Part shown: piece after piece, positions 22,670 to 35,590 of the stretch
Numbering within the stretch: the first letter of the stretch is position 1
Layout: each line of letters starts with the position of its first letter
From: Amblyornis subalaris
Lineage: Eukaryota; Chordata; Aves; Passeriformes; Ptilonorhynchidae
Assembly: GCA_018881555.1 (NCBI GenBank)
Contig: JACAXG010000070.1
Span: 4,287,616-4,351,615 of the forward strand
Reading direction: 5' to 3'
Length of the DNA: 64,000 bases
Program-made: the position numbers and the translations under genes
Notes under the pieces: model-generated
Told to the model about the DNA's origin: nothing
Seen by the model: only the letters and a program-made list of their open reading frames with translations
Databases searched by the model: none

Positions 22670-25600
22670 TGCTTCTTGAGTTTTGCCCAAAAGATATATA
22701 GTCCCAGAACAAAGTGATGGTAAAAGTTAATTCTGGTCCTCAGGCCTCTGCTGCTGAGGGGCAGTGTTATCTGTTTTTTCTCAGCAAAAGTGCTAAAGAA
22801 AGGTAGGGTAGATTTATTTCTTCACAAGAACAATTGTTTGGGCTCGTTTTGTCCTTCTTCTGGCACTCTTCTCATTAGCAATCCTATGAACTCGCCACTC
22901 CAGTTGGCTGGCAGAGGGAGGAGACCATGCCNCAGCAATACTTTCATGATTACTGCATGTCCCTGCTTAAACCTTCAGTCCACAGGATGGAAGCTGGGGG
23001 AGACCCATAGTCTACACAACATTGCTCCTGAAACTGGGATTAGTACTGGGAAGGGATGCTCTTCCTGCTTGGGAAGGTAGGGAACTGTTAGCTGGTGAAA
23101 GAGCTCAGTAGATTACATCAGTGAAGGTGTGCAGCTGACTATACATAACACATGGAGGATATGTTTTTATAGTCATAAAATCAGTCCTCAAAAATATGCA
23201 GTTCTACTGCAAATATTTATGTAAAATATTCAGTGTTCAATTTGTGTACTGTTTATGTTCCCCTGTTTCTTTGGTCACTCACTGGAATTTCCCCTGAGAC
23301 AGAAATGCATTTTTTTTCCCAGACTGGCTGTAGAATGCAGCATGAAGGTTTGGGTTGGTTTTGGGGTTGTTTTTTTTTTGTTTGGTTTGGTTTTTTTTAG
23401 CGGGGGGACTGATCTAAGGTAGTTTTGCTTTACAGTTGAGAGTCACCTCATATTCACAGCCCTGGGAGNAGACGGTTGCTGTCTTACACAAGGCCAGCAA
23501 CTGCTGGTTCACCAGGCAGAGGTCCACTGAGGTACCTGCAGGAATGCTGCAGAAATGGAGACCTTTGCTGTCCCAGGGTGGGGGATGCAGAAACTGTACC
23601 ACTGTGTTGTGTGTTTGGATGCATGGTACAAATGGCTGGGGATACTCAGGATACCTGGGAAGGAAGGGTCATCCTTTGGATCAGGGCAGTCCCTTCTCTC
23701 TCATTTTCTGAAATAAGAGACAAAACTGAGGAAGTGTGTAAAATTCTATTTTATAAAATTGCTATATTTTTGTAATTTTTCTGCCATGTCATATTGATAA
23801 TAACTAAATAATGCCATATACATTTTCTATGAAAATGCATCAACTCCCAAGGAGAGAAGAGGGTCATCAGTTTTCTGAACTCTTTTTGAGTGGCTGGTCT
23901 GTGAGGNTGCAATACCCTGTTGCATGCTACATTACATTTTAAAGCATCAGGCAGATTGCAGTTTATATCTATTTGAGAAATAATGGTCAACAACATCCTG
24001 GTACAGTTTTCTCAAGTTGTTATATACTTACATACACTTGCAGGATTAAAGTGCAGCTGAAATGAAGCAGCAGTCCCACAGATGGGGTCCCACAGGTCAT
24101 TTCTACTATGCAGGCAAGAGTCCTGCCCAAATAGATGATTTANTACCCAAAGTGTTGGGTTTTTTTTATATCAGTACCTGTTCAGGTGTTAATGAAGACA
24201 TTTGAGTAACTCCTCAGCATTTTCTACTGGCTGAGCCATTAGACTGACACAGCCTATATACTATAGAATGAGATTTTATGCNGGAATACCCATATTAAAA
24301 TACAATTCTAGAACATAAGTGGATATACAGATAAGCAAACTCACCCAGCACAGATTTCACATCTCCTTTTTTTTTACTTCTTTTCTGTTTTTTTCCACAC
24401 AGGAAGTCATCAGAGTTATATTTTTCCTGATTAACACATTTCTTCATCAGCTATAATTGCAACCATTAAATTAGATTGCCTCCTGTTAATCTTCCACTGC
24501 TTCAATCCTATTATGCAGAAAAATAATGTAAACTGTCAGAGGGAGAGGATGCAAGTGCCAATCTTGAAACAAGAGAAAAATATTGTTTTAATAAAAAGTC
24601 ATTCCATCATAGTGAATCTTAAAACAATACAGAGATGGCATTTTCTTAAACCACAAGAAATATGCATAAAAAATGGGAANTTTTTTCATTAACAGGAAGA
24701 AATAAACATCATATCAAAGCTGAGAGCATTCTTGCATGCATCATTTGTATAGCTCATCAGACAGCTTAGAATTAAAGGGACCCTCNGGCAAGGAGGCGAA
24801 GAAGCAAATAGGAGCACTTGAAGCCTTAATTTATATCTCAATATAAAGTTTAGAAGGCTAGATAAAAAAGTAGGTACTGAAACATTAAGTCCCAACAGCC
24901 TAGCCAGTCTGATTAATATCTCTTTGAACAGAACTTCCATTAAGACAGAGACAGCTGGGTTTAAAACACAAAGCCTGGCACAGCTGGAAGCCTTGGCACA
25001 TAATGGAGGTGGAATACTTCCTTTAGAGTTAACTTATGGTAAAATACCATATTAATTTTGCAGTGAGTTTTAATGATCTCATGATCTGAGTGAACTTACT
25101 TGGTTTTGCAGTGCTGAAACATTCTATACATCCTCCTCTGATTTTTTGAAGACTTTATCAAAGATTGATTAGAGCTGCAGCATGTTCAGAAAAACACTGC
25201 ATTTTAAAATGTTAAAATAAATTATAAACTGTCCCTAGTTTTCTAGTGTATTGATAAAACCAATGAACCCTGAACTGAATAATTGATCTTCAGTGCCATA
25301 ATAGTCCATGGCCAATGAATTATTTTTTGATATTTGAGATAGTAAGGGAAAAAATGCTTATTACCAGAATAANTGGAATTACCTTAGGTTTGAAGTGAAT
25401 AGTAAGATATTCACTTTTAGAGAAATCTACTGTTTGTTTATTATCTAATATCTGGGATGGCTTAGAAGCATTTTCATTGGTAGATCTTAAGGACTGGCTA
25501 CTCATTCAGACAGAAAACTTGTGACTGGAATGCCAAAAGAAAAAGAAAAAAAAAGAAATTAAAATTAGACAGAGTGCTTCCATAAATCCCCAGCTCATAC

Positions 25601-26325
25601 ATTTTCATTCCAAAGTTTCTCCATCACTTTTTCATAGGATGTTTTTTTTTCCTCCTGTAGGTTATCATGAAGGTATTCTCAGAATTCATTCAGGCTCTCA
25701 TTTGTAACTATTATTATTACAATAAGTACTTTCTCTGCAACAGCAGAAGTTCTCTTGATTTTTTCCAGGCTTATTCAGGCAATTTCAACCTCTGCAGTCC
25801 TCCTTTCCTTGGTGCAGCAACCTGGCCATTCTCCAGCTGTGGCCTGCAGGCATTAGTTGATGTCCTCTGCCAGGACAATTATTTCTATTGCCAAAGGGGT
25901 TGAAAGATGCTTAAAATGTACACTGTGTGTTTTTATGACCTTACTTTTCTGGGTATTCAATGGCAGTAGTCACCCTTAGCACATTCTGCTGCTGAGAGCG
26001 GGGGGCAACATTAACTCAGTTCTGNTGAGTTTAGGAGAGATGTGCTCAGGAGTGGTGATGTTTCAAAGCAGGAGACCCCTGAGTCGTAGGTAGGGACACC
26101 TGGGATGCCAGGTCTCCAGCTCTGCTGTTGGCTGGCCAAGGATTTGGGTAGTGATTGGAGGGAGNCTCAGGTGCATGCCTGTGGTCTGCAGTGTGATGCT
26201 ATGGTCAAAGACATCTCTGGCTGGTTGTGTACAAAATTTTCATGATGTAAAATATAACTGACCGTACTTGNAAAGGATAGTCACTGCGTTGCCAGTGAGA
26301 GCAGGAATGACTTTAACAGCTAAGG
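22670..26325. other. Unassigned DNA, about 3.7 kb
   Basis: No supported gene was found. Strong pyrimidine tracts followed by AG occur at about 24365-24404 and 25643-25663, but neither is followed by an open exon with a usable donor. Homopolymer-rich T/G DNA lies at 23355-23400. The AT-rich stretch 24405-24540 has many TAAT cores and could be a conserved element, which cannot be judged without alignment. Confidence 0.5.
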
Positions 26326-26643
26326 ATGAAAAGTAACTTCTCCATGGAGAGCTCACCATTGCAGAATGTTTTATATCCAGCATGGTGGCATGCCTTCAAA
26401 CGTAAAGGGAACAGAAAACAGGAAAATGGGAAGGGCAACAGGGAGGGATTGCTGGGTGACAAGAGGCAAGAAAAGAGACCCAGAAATGCAGGGCAGAAAG
26501 TGCCCATGGGGAAGAAAGGATGGAAAGGAATTGCAGAAGAAATCTTCACAAAGATGCTGAAGGAAACTAAAGTGAGAACAAGCAAAGTGATTCAGAGAAC
26601 AAGAAAGTGCAAAAAATTCAGAGCAAGTTTGAGCAGCGACTAA
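26326..26643 (+). other. Purine-rich tract with a chance basic open frame
   Basis: From about 26400 to 26640 the plus strand is dominated by A and G, which suppresses stops on both strands. It gives a 105-codon lysine/arginine-rich frame on plus (26326-26643) and a 90-codon frame on minus (26313-26585). Neither has splice signals, and the basic peptide is what GA-rich DNA encodes by default. I read it as low-complexity DNA. It ends 25 bases before the hairpin at 26669. Confidence 0.6.
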
Positions 26644-26668
26644 AAAGATACATAAAGAAACTAACTCC

Positions 26669-26710
26669 TATCACCCACCCCTGCCTGTGCTCCTGCAGGG
26701 GTGGGTGATA
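26669..26710. repeat. Perfect 16-bp inverted repeat (hairpin)
   Basis: TATCACCCACCCCTGC at 26669-26684 and its exact reverse complement at 26695-26710 surround the ten-base loop ctgtgctcct. One strand of the stem is very C-rich, the other G-rich. The stem is shorter than a typical microRNA precursor and no paired extension is evident beyond it. It may be a regulatory hairpin, a small palindrome-based duplication or chance. Confidence 0.93.
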
Positions 26711-29700
26711 AGGGGAGCCAACACATCTGCCATGGCCAACCTCCAGCAACCCCATAGATCAGATAGCAGAATCCTTATGTTCTTCCAGGCACATCCTTGG
26801 ATCTCAATCCTTCCACGCTAAGCTGACATCATAAAAAGCGAAGGTACTGCCTGAAGTACATGAACAAGTCAGTCCCAGCTGAGTTCCTTCCCTGTTTGTA
26901 AACGTGATCTGTCACAAGAAGGAAAGGCGTGTTGGCACCAGTGGGGTGAGACACCGCAAAGGTCTGAGGGGACCCCCCACTCCCTCTGGTGCTGCCCTCA
27001 GACCACCTGCCTTTCTTATTCGATTTTCAGTGATATTGTCACTCTGGCAGAGGCAACATGCGTATAGCACATGGGTTTTTAACTGATGACAGGAGGGTCA
27101 TTGGAAGTCGATAAGGCATTTTTGTTCAAGGAATTCCCACTCTGTGTCCTTGTCTCTCAGTCTGTCATATCTAGTTCTAAACTACCTATTTCGGCATCTN
27201 AGCAAAAGGTGTGTTCTTAATTCTATGAAATATTTTTCTAAACTAGTTTAGATGTATGTTGGTATGTGGAGTATTTTACCACTATAATTTTAATGGTAAA
27301 AGTTATTATATATTTGCAATCTAATAACAGAGAAGTTTAATGACAATTGAAAAGTTATTAGTGTATCATAGAGTAAAACATTATAGGAAATCACTATTTT
27401 GTCCCATTTGCCCGTCACTGTCTAAAAAATACAATGATGGAATTGCTTGTATGATAGTCTCAAAAACATTTTGCTAAAAGGAGTCATTTGTTCACATTTG
27501 AATGAGAGAGATGATGAGAGAGCTTTCTGTCTCTCATCCCCAAGGCTTTACATTCAATCGTCCCTCTACAAACCATGAAAATTCATCTGGTGGACAGACA
27601 GCTCTTCAGCATGTTCTCGCGCTTTTTGAGATAACATGGAGATGGAAAGTAGAAGAGCATCTGTATACTGGGTGATAAGGGTGTAAACACAGTGACACAG
27701 TGATTTATAGTATATCCAAGATATACATGGAGTAATTTTTCTTTGTTTCTTTAAAAGAAATGGAGCTTTGCACTTGAGACAGCTTCAGACAGTTAATTGG
27801 GAATTGTCAGAATGAGGCACAAGTGCAGTGAGACTGCCGTAAGATTATGCAGCTGAAGCAGAACAAAACTGTTCCAAAAAAAAGGGTAACTGCATATAAT
27901 TTACCTATGATGTTTTGCATTAGCTTTCAAATGTTTTGCATAGCATCTTCATGATCACAATGTTCATAAGAGAGCTGCTATCTACTGGAGAAACATTTCA
28001 NGTAAACTTTGGATGACAACTCTGCACATCTAAAATGGAGCGATTGCTTTGAACCATTGATTTACACTGGTAAATTAATGTGAATATGTGGAAGAGAANC
28101 ATTTTGTCAATAAAACAGGAGAAAGGTCCCAGCTGAGGCCAGGCTTGGGCCTGTTTGCTACTGATGGGTGTTGAAAAGCTGTGTGCAAAGTGTCACCAGT
28201 GCCTGCCAGTGGACTGTGCCAAACCCCTGCTAGGAATGAGCCCTGCATAGCCGAGCAGCATATCCTGCTCCCTACTTGCTAAAGAGGTGCCAACAGGTTT
28301 CAGAATAATGACACTGGTGTTGAGTGGACTGCAGCAGGTTTTTTTTTTCCATCATCACCCAAAAGGGGAGGACTAATGATGCTGTTGCTTCTGTTGGCAA
28401 TATTAGACTTTGCATTGATCTTGGGACACATGCAGAAGGGGTTTCCATGGCTCTTGACCTCTCTCTCTGCTCCTGAAGAAAAATTGCAAGGTGCTTCTTG
28501 AACCTCAGCACCTTCTGTGTTATTATTAGGCATGAAAATAGCGGAATACAAACCACACAGTACGAATTATTTTTATGATGTAAATGCATGTTTAAAAAAA
28601 CCCNCAAAACCAAACAAGCTGAATCTTTTCTATTCTTGTTGAAATTTTAGCCATGGAAAAGGAAAGACTGAAAAGAAGCACTGAAAAATCACTTATTTCA
28701 AAAGTGGAAAGAAAATTTTTTAAGTGCTCAGAAGATTTGTACATGTAGCTATTTTAAAACTACCAACAGAGTGACGACATCTTGGAATGAATGCCTAGAG
28801 AGTTAGAAAGCATAGGGTAAATTAGTTTCAGATGGATGACAGACATATTTTTAAAAAAAAATCTTAAATGAGTTAGAAATCTAAATCTTCCTTTCAGACA
28901 TGACTAAAGGCACTTAGAGAGACAGGTTTTTTTCAAAGTGTGACTTGAGTCACAGGCACCCTTTGAAAACTGTTTACATGTAAGACAGTTTTCTGTGTAA
29001 AGCAGAAATGTGAGAAATTTTAGCTAGCCTTACACGAGGAGGTTTGTAAGGAGCTTTACTGAGTATTTTCGAGATGAGACTTCAAGAAAACAGAGTTCTT
29101 GGAAACCTCAAGACTTGGCTAAAGGATCTCAGGCTGCTTACTGACATTTCTGTTGCTCATTTCCCCAGATGAGTAGAGATGACAGGAGCAGATGAAAATA
29201 TGAGAGTTATTAACCAAGGCAGATTATATCTAGGTTTCAGGAGTAAGCAATGAGGAAAGAAATCAATTTGCCCAGAAAGGCAAGCAAAATATACATGTGT
29301 ANAGCAATTTATCCTATAATGTTCTCAAAGAAAAGGATATTCATAGAAGGGATGTGTATCACTCTTGNTAAAACCTGTGTGGGCGTCTTGTAACAGCCAG
29401 GAACATTTACAGAGAGATTCTTCACGTAGGAGGTGCTGTATGCCCTCTGGTTTCTCACCTGTCCCTGTGTTCTGTGTGCTCTGACCTCTGCCATGGAGAA
29501 CAAGTTGGTTTTAGTTTAGTTAATTTAGGTACTAAAGAATGAGTTATTCTTCAGGCTCAAGAGATATCAATATATTTTCACATTGTACAGTCTAAGAACA
29601 TTTGCTCACAAATTGCAAACTCTGTTACCCNTCGGTTTGCCAATACCTTATGTCCCAAATCTATAGATTTTATGGCAACCTTGTGATACAAATTTGGGAT

Positions 29701-31782
29701 AAGGATTGCTCTAATCCCAGCTTCACAGGCGCACAGTCTGAACAATGTTAGAATTAGTTATCAGTAATGTACAAATCTTGATGTCCCTCACAAAAGCCAA
29801 ATAAGATGAACCTTTCTTTGTGAACTTATATTCTGTATATACAGAAGAACTTTTGCTTTGCATGTAGCTACAGTTAACACACTATGGTAGCATCTCTGTT
29901 GAAACATGAATCTTTGGCATTAATTTGAGAATTTTTGTATAAGGATCAGAACAATACAGCACAAGGAGTAATCACATTTGCAATGTTACGCAGTTGGTAA
30001 TTCCAGTAAATTATNTCTTATATACTTGATTCAACACTTCAGGTGGGTTTTTTTACAATATTTTTTCGAGCGTCTATGTGCTTTCTGTGAGCATCAGGGT
30101 CCTAATCTAGCTGCTATCAAGACATGAAAAAAGTATTATATCATAATGTATTTAAGGAGGTGCTATCAGAATCTCTACAAGTAGTTTCTAAACTTGGGTC
30201 TCTGATTAATATTAACAACTTTTTTCTCAGTATTTTGATAGGACTTGAACAGGTTATTTTCAGGAAGCCATGTTCTGCCAGAAAAATTATAAGACTATTT
30301 TACATAAACAAACATGAATAATTTGGTTACACCAAACACGGAACATAGGAAAATAAGCTTCATTGATTTAAAGGCAGACATTTTCAATAAAACCAGCCAC
30401 CCACAGACATGTTTAATCACCTTAGTAAAGAGGATTTGATTTTCTATGGCAACTGAACATCTGTCACATCCAGTAATTTCCCAGATACTTTGAATCTTTT
30501 GTTCCAAAATGGATGTCCACAGCAACCTTTGAGTGAATATTTGACACTCCATCTGGTCCAGGTGTGTGCTCCTGCTACTGCATTTGTACGAGATTTCTAC
30601 CATCCAGATTTTTTAGAGAAAAATTTGTAAACAATGTTGTTTACTTTTGGGTGCTTAGACCCCATCAGCCTCACTGAGCTTAAGATGCATTTAGGCTAAT
30701 GCACATGTGCTTTCCTGGATATGACTGCTTTCTCAGTCAGAATGTATGCTAATAAAAGTAACATTTTACATCTTTTTATTAGAAAGGTCCATCTGATTTT
30801 TTTTTTGTCCTCTGAGCCTGTGAAATGCAGAATACCCTGGCTTTCTGTGGCATTTTGCATAACGACATGAAATGAGACTCTTTAGTGGACTATGTGGTTT
30901 GAATTGGATGATCCTCTCATTCAGACACAGCCTGGCTGTTAGTACTTGCTCCTGAAATAGGTTTCCACAAAGCAGAGTAGCTCCAAATTAATGTGACCTT
31001 CAGTGTCATTCACNCCGAGGGACACTTCCATAGGGTGGTTATTTCTGTGGCTGGGAGCAGTGATGTCTGAAAGCCCCAGGGAGGCTGCTGGAGCTGCATC
31101 TGCACCTGTGGACAAAGCTGGGTTAGCACTAATCCTGCCTCTTTACCACATCTAAAATGTACATGCTGTCTCTTTGTTTAAATGCATGTGTAAATGTCTT
31201 TCTCAGATACTGTCAGAGGGGGATGATCAGCCCTGGCAATTTTAGATTAATAAATCAACTTTGATTTGATGAGATAATTTGAATTTTGACGATGAATACT
31301 TTGATAATATGAAATAACAATGGAAAAAGAGCAGAAAGAGCTTCTGAACAGTAAAATCTTAGCAAATGCAGATATGATATAAAAGTGAAAGCGGTTGCAT
31401 GGCTTTCCTAACTGGCAGGGCTTATTACAGGCTTTAAAAATTTTTATTTCCCTAAAATGTCTATTTTCATGTGCAGTTGATTAGATGAGGAAAAAAACTA
31501 CATTTATAAAATTTTCAAGTCAAGTATTTGATTTTACAAAGCCGGGAGGTACAAAAAAGTTAGAAATTATCTTGTGTGACTTTGATGTTACAGGGTGATG
31601 ACCAAAAATTTTGTTTGGTGGCCGTAGGCATCAAAACCTTCTTGAAGTGCTAAAGGAATTCAGATGCAGAACAGACTGAACTACTGTTGACATCTGAAGA
31701 AAGACAGCATGCTTCAAAATCACTATCTTTTATTTATTTCTAAGCTTTATGGGACTTTTGCTGTTTGTACTAAAAATTGTTT
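26711..31782. other. Unassigned DNA, about 5 kb
   Basis: No gene was called. CpGs are frequent at 26810-27115 (about nine in 300 bases). A good pyrimidine tract plus AG at about 27029 is followed by short frames with a weak donor. A kozak-like ccATGg at about 28653 begins a short basic frame, and a minus-strand ATG with a CAG/gtgaga donor lies near 29459-29497; neither is supported further. A hairpin with a two-base bulge joins 29646-29660 to 29692-29704. Confidence 0.5.
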
Positions 31783-32590
31783 TGTAGGCGTGGTGTCTCA
31801 CCCTAAGGGAAAGTGAGCACCCAAGATTCGTAGGTGTCCGTGGTCAACATGGAATGGCAAGCATCAGAGGATCCTCAAAAACTTAAAAATGTTCTATTAG
31901 TAAATTACATGGTTGGCATGGAAATTAGTATAAGTTAGTTCCTCCTTTTCTAGTACAAATACACCTGGGTGGATTTTGATTAAGGGGTAGAGTGAAAGAG
32001 AAGAGACAGAGAGATTAAAGAGAGGTAGAGACAAAGAAAGGAAGAATGAAAGAAAGACAGATCACCAGTTCTAGCTCCAGGATTGATCCCACTGTTGGTT
32101 TTATGGTGCTTGAGGCACCGCTCAGNCTTCATGAGGGTACCTTTTTATAGATGTTTCCCTGCCCTGAAGCTGTTTCTGGCTTTCTATGCAAATTATTTAT
32201 CATGCACAGAGCATTCTTCTAGACCTTTCTGGAAAAGGGTTGGAAGGCTTCACGGTCTTTGGTGATTTTGATCCTGCCCTGAGTCAGCCTTTGATCAATA
32301 GNCCATGCCCGCTTCTCAGCCTCACCATGCACTTGTGCTGTGCTGTGGTGTGCTTAACTCCAGAAGCCAGAACAAGAACATTTGTCTCAGAAAATTGTTG
32401 TCCTACCTCCGTATGGCCCCTTTTCCAGCCACATCCTGTTCTTTCTCACAGTGTGTTCTTGCCAACAATCCTTGATTGCCTCTGGCTTGCTGGCTATCAG
32501 TGTTTGAGACATACGCTGTAGCCCCTTTTCTTCTGGGCTTTTACAATAGGAAACAGAAATTCTAAATAAAAGTTTGCTATTTATTAACAC
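31783..32590 (-). mobile_element. LTR-like remnant, boundaries uncertain
   Basis: The order of parts suits an endogenous retrovirus LTR read on the minus strand. A TG-rich left end lies near 31783-31800. An A-rich stretch and a purine-rich simple tract (31990-32062, 'gaaagaaagacagatcacc') come next. A TATA-like CTATAAAAAGGTACC (reverse complement, about 32140-32154) is followed by a GC-richer, CpG-bearing right part (32100-32530). The phrases near 32045-32095 resemble songbird LTRs as I remember them. I could not define a target duplication, and no retroviral protein sequence is present. Confidence 0.38.
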
Positions 32591-34519
32591 TGATTCCTTG
32601 GTCTATTTACATTGCTTCTTTGCAGCATGAATTGCGTTAAAAAGATACATAATTATTCTNGTATCATAACAAGAATTCATACTGAATCCAAATCAGGAAT
32701 GACTGACATAAAATAAACATTTTGCTTACAAGCTGGTGTTCTTGTAAACTTGTATATTGTTATTGGATTCAGTGCTCAGGTCTCATTTGTACAAAATGGA
32801 GAAGAGTCAATTTTGCTTCTTTTAAATTTTGCTGCAAACTTTTAACATATGTGTCCATGTCAAAATGTAAAAAAGTGCTCTAACAGAAGTGCACATTACT
32901 TTGGTACTAAATGGACAAATTCTGCTCTGGGATATGCATTTTTACTTTCATGTGTAAGATGAGAATTTGATCCACAATTTACAATTAAGAAAAGCAAAGA
33001 CAAAAGTAAAACTTCTAGTCTGATATAAAGACATATGAAGCATTTTTATTTTGGGCCACATCAAACATGCGTAATCCAAAATGAAATGCTGCCTTTACAA
33101 GAACAGAAAGCCTAGATTTTAGAGACGTTTATGTTCTGTTTGTATGACATATCTTAGTACTTCAGTATGCTGGAAACCCAGGTGTAACTCTCTTCTCTGT
33201 TGGGACAGTTTAAAGCTGCTTCATGGATATCAAGTCTTTATGGCTGGATCTGAAGATACCCCATGGTGGGCTGCTCACAGTTTCTCTTGGTGACTGTTTT
33301 TCACATGTGTATTGTCATAGCATCTGTGAATTAATCGCTCCTTCATGACTATGCTAAGTGCCGGGCTGCAAAGCTGCTGGGCCAATGATCTCTCCCTATA
33401 CAATTTTACATTTTCTATACTTTAAATTTTGTACTACATACATTCATTTTACAGTACTTCATAAAAGGCAGAAAACATTTCCCAGGAGGGGGTGGCATCC
33501 AGTGCATTGAATGAGGCACAATTCTTCAGGAAACAGTATATTGTCATGAGCTGAAAGACTGATGTGNAAATATTAAGAGGTTGAACCAAGATTTCAGCCT
33601 TAGTGGTGGACAACATGGTCAGGTAACAGAAGTTTAAAGAAATGCAGGAGAACACACACACACCCCCTCCCCCTTCCCAGACANTCATCCACATGCACAG
33701 ATGTCCAAAATTCTAACCAATAAAAATCATGTTATGACCACTGCAAGCAAACAGATATATAGAAGGGCCCAAACCATGAAATGANCTTCAGGTGCATACA
33801 TCACACTTTGTAAAATATTACTTAAAATTTTTTTTATTTTTAAGTTTTAGGGAGTTTTACCCATTTATTCAACATATGGGATGCCATTTGTTCTGGGGAA
33901 AACCAGACTTACCTGATAAAAGGAGATTTTTCTGCAGAAACTGGAAGATATATAGTGAATGTGGAAGGGGATGGAAGGTAGATATAAGATGATTTTAAGG
34001 TTAACATTTCTGCCATGGACCTTTTTCTGTACTAGACAAGACTGTGTTGGTATCTTGGGACTGCCTGCGCAGATAAGGACTAAGTTAATGACAATGAATA
34101 ATAGTCATTATCTTTGGGTTTGGTTTTGGTTTGGTTTTTTGGTGTGTCAGTGTAGTGGTATAGTAATCNCTTATGCAAGTGGAAAAATATGCACAGTTAC
34201 AACACTTTGGAGCATATTGTAAGAAATAAAGTGATTTTTGTGGGTGACTCACAACATCAGCAGATGAATGGCTCTGACAAATTTAGTGAGAGAAATCCAA
34301 TGATGTTGTCCTGTTTTCCAGAATTAAAGGAATTTCTCTTATTATTAATAGAAGTGTCCTTATGTTAGGTATTAACAGTGACTCTGTCAATTATTCAGTG
34401 AAGTCTGAGTGGTATATCACCTCACTACTTTNAAAATCCTTATCGGAACCAGTAAGGATGTTCTCCCTGTTGGAGATCAATATTCCAAATAGTATCTGCA
34501 AAATACAATCATACTGTAT
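32591..34519. other. Unassigned AT-rich DNA, about 1.9 kb
   Basis: No gene was recognised. It includes a short CA/C-rich run (33650-33680) and a T/G-rich tract (34115-34145). The plus-strand frames around 33792-34222 are short, contain N and lack splice sites. Confidence 0.5.
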
Positions 34520-34665
34520 AATATACAACATGGGGTGACAATCACTGCCCTGGTTCAGCTGCCCACATTATTTCTGAAACAAGCCAGCATGCCATTGGTT
34601 TTCTTGGCCACCTATACACACCAATGGCTCATATTCACTATGATTCCATAGTTCCTTGCAGGACT
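34520..34665 (-). repeat. CR1 LINE remnant, end of the reverse transcriptase ORF
   Basis: Reverse-complemented, the stretch contains 'ggtggccaagaaaaccaatg', 'gcatgctggcttgtttcaga' and 'cagggcagtgattgtcaccc'. These correspond to the CR1 region encoding the C-terminal part of the reverse transcriptase protein ('VAKKANGIL' region) just upstream of the 3' UTR. It is diverged and frame-broken, and it is the only CR1 coding remnant I recognise in the window. Confidence 0.6.
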
Positions 34666-35420
34666 ATCCCATCATCTATTTCTACTGAATAATAGCTTCT
34701 CTCACACTGTTCTTTGCTTCGTTTCTCTGCTATTTGCAGTTGTGTAAAGAAATAGCTGAACATATCATTTTTTAAGATGTTAATATTTTATTAATGCTTG
34801 CTTTAGTTTAAATGTGATATTTCAGATTAATTACTTCTGATCTATCCAGTTAGCTAGAAGGCTTTCCTGGATACTAGGCTAATTGCTTATTTCTCTTCTC
34901 CTGCTAATGCTTCTGTATTCAAACTTGGCTGCCCTCATGAAAATCGGGCTTGAGATCTCCATCAACTTTGTATTGCATGCTGAAAGTGAACAAGCAAACA
35001 AACAAACAGGCATAATGTTCAATCCTCAAGGAAAGTTCCCTGTGTTTTGNAGGTTCCTTGGTGCCTTCAAATTGGACTGGTCTCTTTTTGCAGTTTTTCC
35101 CTCTGTGTTGAAGAGAACGTTGTTTGACAAGGAAGGAGAGGGACAGTGACAAGGGGAAGCAGAGGAACAGTGCTCTGATTAGGAAAAGGACAGATGTTTC
35201 TCAGTCACAGTCATTCTCACAGCTGATATTCTTCCTTGGTATGCCATTTAAAGGAGCAAGCACAGTTTAATCCTGNCCTGGAATAGTGCTCACTGATAAA
35301 GGTAACTTTGCCCAAGTGTGGGTTAAAAGACTGGACTATGAGAGGGAAGAGACAGTTTTCTTCTGTACAAGTAGTTCCTTCTCACTTCTACAGTAATGTA
35401 GAACTATTTTGAGAAGCACA
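34666..35420. other. Unassigned DNA between two CR1 remnants
   Basis: Overlapping open frames on both strands (34883-35152) contain an N and have no splice bounds. A short 'caaa' tandem run ('caagcaaacaaacaaacagg', about 34991-35010) is present. No gene was recognised. Confidence 0.5.
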
Positions 35421-35590
35421 TTCATAGAATAGCTTTGGTTGGTAGGTATCTCAGGCCTTCAACCTCAGGTCAGGTTGATCAGGCTTTAATTCATCGGAGG
35501 TTTTAATATCTCCAAGGGTGGAACTTCCACAGCCTCTCTGTGTTTTTTTTCAGCAATCAGTTCACTCAAGAGCTAATTTAGGCTAGTTTT
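35421..35590 (-). repeat. CR1 LINE 3' end fragment
   Basis: It begins 'tcatagaatagctttggttg', the reverse complement of a CR1 terminus, and continues with 'gttttaatatctccaagggt' and 'ggaacttccacagcctctct', matching the reversed CR1 3' UTR. The orientation is minus, as for the 34520-34665 remnant about 750 bases to its left. In minus-strand order this 3' end lies upstream of the 34520-34665 coding remnant, so the two are unlikely to be one copy unless rearranged. Confidence 0.75.

Noticed and set aside
26326..26643. 105-codon lysine/arginine-rich open frame on plus
   Set aside because: The strand is purine-rich, which removes stops and encodes basic residues by default; the minus strand is open too and no splice or promoter signal is present.
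29459..29497. First coding exon on minus starting at a ccATGg
   Set aside because: Only 13 codons before the donor, no promoter-like or CpG-rich context, and nothing to splice to.
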